39,780 nucleotides of DNA from contig JAADDZ010000018.1 in NCBI GenBank assembly GCA_013153635.1, positions 1 through 39,780 on the forward strand. Direction: 5' to 3'. The notes under the pieces are model-generated. The model saw only the letters and a program-made list of their open reading frames with translations. It was not told the origin of the DNA and did not search any database. This document shows positions 36,346-39,780 of the stretch, piece by piece (position 1 is the first letter of the stretch; each line of letters starts with the position of its first letter). The stretch is from Aquificota bacterium. GTDB lineage: Bacteria > Aquificota > Aquificia > Aquificales > Hydrogenothermaceae. The translations under genes and the position numbers were made by a program.

Positions 36346-36373
36346 TAGACTTACAAAAAATAGTTATTATAAT
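36346..36373 (+). promoter_or_regulatory. Possible promoter for lpd
   Basis: TAGACT (36346-36351), 16 nt, then perfect TATAAT (36368-36373), about 30 nt before the ATG at 36405. AT-rich context lowers its weight. Confidence 0.4.
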
Positions 36374-36404
36374 TAGATATAGAAAAATAGCAAGGAGTGG
36401 GGTT

Positions 36405-37784
36405 ATGTATGATTTAGCTATCATAGGTACAGGTCCCGGGGGATACGAAGCAATAATGACCGCTCTAAGAATGGGACTAAAGATAGCCGTTATAGAAAAA
36501 GACAAATTAGGTGGAAACTGTTTAAACAGGGCTTGTATACCAACTAAGTACTTTAGAACAGGAGCGCATCTCGTAGAAAAACTCTCTGTAACAAATGAAT
36601 ATGGGATAGTACTAGGAGATTACAAATTAGATTATACAAAAGCTTGGGAAGGAAAAGAGAAAGCTATAGGATTTTTAAGGAGAAGCTTAGAACAGCTACT
36701 AAAGGCGAAAAAAACGCCTGTTTACAAGGGTGTAGGAAAAATAATAGACAAGAATAAGATAGAAATAACAAAATCAGACGGTACAAAACAAACAATAGAA
36801 GCTAAATATATACTTATAGCTACAGGCTCTTTACCTGTGAATGTAGGTAATATAAAGATAGACGGAGAAAATGTCCTTTCTACAGAAGATTACATGGACA
36901 AACTAAAACAGTTACCGCAGAAAGTTCTTGTAGTAGGAGGTGGTGTTGCTGGGTGTGAGTTAGGTTATATAATGAACAGATACGGGACACAGGTTTTTAT
37001 AGTAGAACTGATGGATAGATTACTACCTTCACCGATAATCTCTACAGAAATATCTAGATACCTACACAGAAAATTTAAAAAGTTAGGAATCCAAACATAC
37101 CTAAAAACCACTCTCGAAAATTACAGTATCTTAGATACAGGGATACATTGCAAACTGTCCAATGGAGAAGAGTTAACTGTAGATAAGATACTCCTAAGTG
37201 TAGGGAGAAAACCAAACACAGACATAGATACTATCGGTATAGAAAAAGACGAGAGAGGTTTTATAAAAGTAAACAGTTACATGCAAACTAACTATGAGAA
37301 CATGTATGCCTGTGGAGATGTAGTTAATTCACCGATGCTTGCCCATGTTGCCTCATATGAGGCACGGTTAGCTGTAAACAATATGTTCAATGAAAAAAAG
37401 GAAAAGGCAGATTACTCTTTGGTACCTTGGGCTATATTTACAGCCTTTGAGATAGCTCATATAGGACTAAATGAAGAACAGGCAAAATCTCAAGGTATAG
37501 AAACTGTTTCAGGATACTATCCGTATACTTACAACGAAAAAGCGGTTGATGAGCATGAGCCAGAGGGTTTTGTAAGACTCGTCTTTGAAAAAGGCTCTCA
37601 AGAAGTGATAGGAGCATCTATCGTAGGTATAGGAGCTTCTGAAATTATCCATGAGATAGCTTTTGCTATCAAAGACAGGTACACAGCGAAAGACTTACAT
37701 GAGTTTATATATTTTCACCCTTCTTTAAGTGAGATATTTATCTATGCTACTTATGACATAGTTGTAGGAAAACTTTTTAGGTAG
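36405..37784 (+). CDS. lpdA: Dihydrolipoyl dehydrogenase (E3 component)
   Basis: A 459-residue flavoprotein disulfide reductase that reoxidises dihydrolipoamide in 2-oxoacid dehydrogenase or glycine cleavage complexes. The FAD loop GTGPGGYEA is at 8-16, the redox pair Cys39/Cys44 lies in GGNCLNRACIPTK, the NAD loop GGGVAGCELG is mid-protein, CGDVVN binds FAD, and the C-terminal active-site His438 and Glu443 lie in FHPSLSEIF. It stands alone, with no E1, E2 or lipoyl protein adjacent, so the complex it serves is not shown. Mercuric reductase is unlikely, as the C-terminal Cys pair is absent. Confidence 0.93.
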   Translation: MYDLAIIGTGPGGYEAIMTALRMGLKIAVIEKDKLGGNCLNRACIPTKYFRTGAHLVEKLSVTNEYGIVLGDYKLDYTKAWEGKEKAIGFLRRSLEQLLKAKKTPVYKGVGKIIDKNKIEITKSDGTKQTIEAKYILIATGSLPVNVGNIKIDGENVLSTEDYMDKLKQLPQKVLVVGGGVAGCELGYIMNRYGTQVFIVELMDRLLPSPIISTEISRYLHRKFKKLGIQTYLKTTLENYSILDTGIHCKLSNGEELTVDKILLSVGRKPNTDIDTIGIEKDERGFIKVNSYMQTNYENMYACGDVVNSPMLAHVASYEARLAVNNMFNEKKEKADYSLVPWAIFTAFEIAHIGLNEEQAKSQGIETVSGYYPYTYNEKAVDEHEPEGFVRLVFEKGSQEVIGASIVGIGASEIIHEIAFAIKDRYTAKDLHEFIYFHPSLSEIFIYATYDIVVGKLFR

Positions 37785-39495
37785 AGTTAATATATTTTTT
37801 TATATTTTGAGCTATAGTTCTTGGTATACCTAACTTTACCAGCTCCTCTTCTGGAGCTGATGCTATGTTTTCTACTGTTTTGTAAGTCCTGTATAGAATC
37901 TCTTTTCTCTTTTTACCTATACCTTTTATCTGGGATAGAATATCTTTTAGAGCTTCTTTTTCTCGGAGTTTTCTGTTGTAAGAAATGGCGAATCTATGTG
38001 CTTCATCTCTAATCTTAGTAAAAAGCTTTAAAAGGGGTTGATAATCAAACAGATGTATCTGTCTGTCATCGTCTGTGTACAGTATCTCTTCCTTTTTTGC
38101 CAAAGAGAAGATTCTTAAATTATCTAACCCTAGGGCATCTTTTACGATAAGTCCTTGTTTAAGTTGACCTTTTCCTCCATCTATCAAAACAAGTTTTGGA
38201 GGGTTATCCATCTCTTTGTAGCGCCTAAATCTTCTAAAAAGAACTTCCCTCAAAGAAGCATAATCATCAACTCCCTCTACAGTTTTAACCTTAAAACGCC
38301 TGTACTCTTTTTTGTTCATTTTTCCATTTTCCCAAACTACACAAGAGCCAACTGTAAACATTCCTTGAAGAGTAGAAATATCAAATCCTTCTATTCTACT
38401 TGGGAGCTGGAAATGGAAAATATTTTCAAAACTTTCTTTCAACTGGGTACTGATATTAGTTTCAGGCAGATTTCGCAATATAAAACCATGAATCTCTTCA
38501 GGAATCTTGAAAAAGACTTCTACTTTCGATTTTTTGGCCTCTTTTAACCATTTTTTAAAAATCTGTATATCTTTCAAATCTCTATTTAGATAGATGTTTT
38601 CTGGGATAAGGTTACCTCTGCTGTAGTAATCTGTAAGGATACTTAGCTCTAGGTTATCGCTAAACCCTTCTTCTATTTTTAGAATTTCCTTTCCAACTAT
38701 TCTATGACCTCTAACAATCGCCAAAAAAACTGAATCGTCTGTAAAAAAGAAAATATCTGCCTCTTTTATCTCAAAACCTAGAACTTCCTGTTTTCTTATC
38801 ACATTTTCTATAGCTAATATCTGGTCTTTTACAATACTGGCTTTTTCAAACATAAGTTTTTGGGAATAATACTCTATCTTGTCGTAGAGCTGGTATATAA
38901 CATTTTTTACATTACCAGATAGAAATTCTTTGGCTACCTTTGCGTTAAAACGGTAGTCCTTTTTGGATACCTTATCAGCACAAGGTCCAGAGCAAAGCCC
39001 TAGATGATAATCAAAACATACCAAACTCCTAGTAGGCATAGGTTCACAAGTTCTCAACTTAAAAAGTTTATGTAACAAATCTTTCATAGCTCTAGCGGTT
39101 TTAGCTGGTATAAAGGGACCAAAATAAGCTCCCTCAAACTCTCCGTACTGACGGCTTATTTTGATAGTGGGATACTCTTCGTCGGTAATTACTATCATTG
39201 GATAACTGCTACCAGATTTGAGACGAACATTGTATTTTGGTTTGTACTGTTTTATAAGCTCATTCTCTAGAACATACGCTTCATAGTCAGTTTTTGTTAT
39301 AATCCACTCTACGCTAACGCTCTGGGAAAAGATTTTTTTCTCTTTAGGGTCAATAGAAACCTGCTGTAAGTGTTGCTTTAATCTATTTTTGATATTCTTT
39401 GCTTTTCCTATGTAGATATATTTTTTTCCATTTTTAAAAATATAGACTCCAGACTTTTCAGGAGCATTTTCTATCTCTTTTATAAGCTTTTTCAT
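37777..39495 (-). CDS. uvrC: UvrABC system subunit C (excinuclease)
   Basis: UvrC makes both incisions in nucleotide-excision repair. From the ATG it has 572 residues. It has an N-terminal GIY-YIG nuclease (SGVYIFKNGKKYIYIGKAKNI), LGLCSGPCADKVSK, a UvrB-interacting UVR helix pair, the RNase H-like 5' nuclease core (GFDISTLQGMFTVGSCVVWENG, VLIDGGKGQL, RDEAHRFAI), and C-terminal helix-hairpin-helix motifs (LSQIKGIGKKRKEIL). A GTG at 39507 with GAAGG upstream is an alternative start; the ATG at 39495 follows the upstream stop by one base. The stop overlaps convergent lpdA by 8 nt. Confidence 0.95.
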   Translation of the reverse strand: MKKLIKEIENAPEKSGVYIFKNGKKYIYIGKAKNIKNRLKQHLQQVSIDPKEKKIFSQSVSVEWIITKTDYEAYVLENELIKQYKPKYNVRLKSGSSYPMIVITDEEYPTIKISRQYGEFEGAYFGPFIPAKTARAMKDLLHKLFKLRTCEPMPTRSLVCFDYHLGLCSGPCADKVSKKDYRFNAKVAKEFLSGNVKNVIYQLYDKIEYYSQKLMFEKASIVKDQILAIENVIRKQEVLGFEIKEADIFFFTDDSVFLAIVRGHRIVGKEILKIEEGFSDNLELSILTDYYSRGNLIPENIYLNRDLKDIQIFKKWLKEAKKSKVEVFFKIPEEIHGFILRNLPETNISTQLKESFENIFHFQLPSRIEGFDISTLQGMFTVGSCVVWENGKMNKKEYRRFKVKTVEGVDDYASLREVLFRRFRRYKEMDNPPKLVLIDGGKGQLKQGLIVKDALGLDNLRIFSLAKKEEILYTDDDRQIHLFDYQPLLKLFTKIRDEAHRFAISYNRKLREKEALKDILSQIKGIGKKRKEILYRTYKTVENIASAPEEELVKLGIPRTIAQNIKKYINST

Positions 39496-39496
39496 C

Positions 39497-39780
39497 TTAC
39501 ATTGCACAGCAACCTTCGTTTTCTATATAAAATATAAAATCTAAAATTTCCTTTGCAGGAGGGACATAGTCTAAACTTCTGTACTGTAGTACCCCGTATC
39601 TGTCTATAACATAGATAAACTCTCTATCCTCTTCACACCCAAATTTTTCACAGAAATCTTTTGTTATTATCTGGACAAAATCTATCAATTTTGCCCCTAA
39701 TTTTTCAAATTCTTCTTCTATATCCTCATACTCATTAGACTTTTTAGTATTGTATATAACAAGATGGTACTTTTGTCTTA
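39497..39780 (-). CDS. Redoxin-like protein, 5' end outside window
   Basis: The minus frame is open from the window edge to the stop at 39497-39499, giving the last 93 or so residues of a longer protein. The segment FEKLGAKL followed by CEEDREFIYVIDRYGVLQYRSLDYVPP looks like the second half of an AhpC/TSA peroxiredoxin or redoxin fold (edge strand IYVIDRYGVLQYR). The tail has GCCAM, a vicinal Cys pair. The catalytic N-terminal Cys would lie outside. It precedes uvrC by one base and is likely cotranscribed. A TTG at 39688 is internal, since coding continues upstream of it. Confidence 0.5.
   Translation of the reverse strand, partial: RQKYHLVIYNTKKSNEYEDIEEEFEKLGAKLIDFVQIITKDFCEKFGCEEDREFIYVIDRYGVLQYRSLDYVPPAKEILDFIFYIENEGCCAM

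Noticed and set aside
39497-39688. A complete 63-residue gene starting at TTG
   Set aside because: The frame stays open past 39688 to the edge of the window and continues a redoxin-like fold, so it is a fragment of a longer gene.

Overview
The window is a dense stretch of a bacterial chromosome. By eye it is about one third G+C, with AGA and ATA codons common, gaps of at most about 160 bases, and many stop-start overlaps. The gene set is Gram-negative: heptose and LPS-core glycosyltransferases, OmpA-type and beta-barrel outer-membrane proteins, and flagellar genes. The lysine/glutamate-rich proteins, the long SerA, the efp-accB pair and the gene order suggest a thermophilic Aquificota bacterium, perhaps Hydrogenothermaceae (Persephonella or Sulfurihydrogenibium-like). 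That placement is inference from protein style, not a database match. I see no rRNA, tRNA, CRISPR array, insertion sequence or prophage gene, and no gene-free stretch of 300 bases or more.

Layout. 1-3817 (minus): alanine racemase, a sigma-54 response regulator overlapping it by 32 nt, then an ArnT/GT39-type membrane glycosyltransferase that runs off the left edge. 3916-5505 (plus): serA. 5502-9732 (minus): an envelope-sugar operon, gmhA, GT4, WaaE-like GT2 and second GT2, ending in xthA. 9876-11446 (plus): a short-chain dehydrogenase coupled to a secreted unknown. 11443-14107 (minus): DJ-1/PfpI, ROK sugar kinase, cyclophilin and two unknown proteins, tightly coupled. 14251-17634 (plus): a GlcD-type flavoprotein and metG. 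17645-20363 (minus): efp, accB, glyA, yajC.

20504-24661 (plus): an OmpA-family protein with fifteen 30-residue thrombospondin type 3 repeats, a palindromic hairpin, then flgN-like and flgK. A near-perfect sigma-28 promoter sits just before flgK. 24654-26906 (minus): a choice-of-anchor-D-like surface protein with a Cys-TM-Arg C-terminal tail, a lysine 2,3-aminomutase family radical SAM enzyme and a four-helix membrane protein. 27067-28835 (plus): an outer-membrane protein and queA. 28832-32062 (minus): a DUF429-like protein and a P2-type cation ATPase. 32131-35674 (plus): a YbdK-type carboxylate-amine ligase, a leaderless divergent gamma-glutamyltransferase and thiL, joined by 4-nt overlaps. 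35679-36305 (minus): a membrane-anchored thermonuclease. 36405-37784 (plus): a dihydrolipoyl dehydrogenase. 37777-39780 (minus): uvrC and the 3' end of a redoxin-like gene.

Most genes are housekeeping. The parts most worth a second look are the Cys-TM-Arg tailed surface protein, the recently expanded TSP3 array, the ligase plus divergent GGT pair, the sigma-28 promoter, and the pattern of convergent genes whose stop codons overlap or abut. I did not find a clearly new defence or mobile system.
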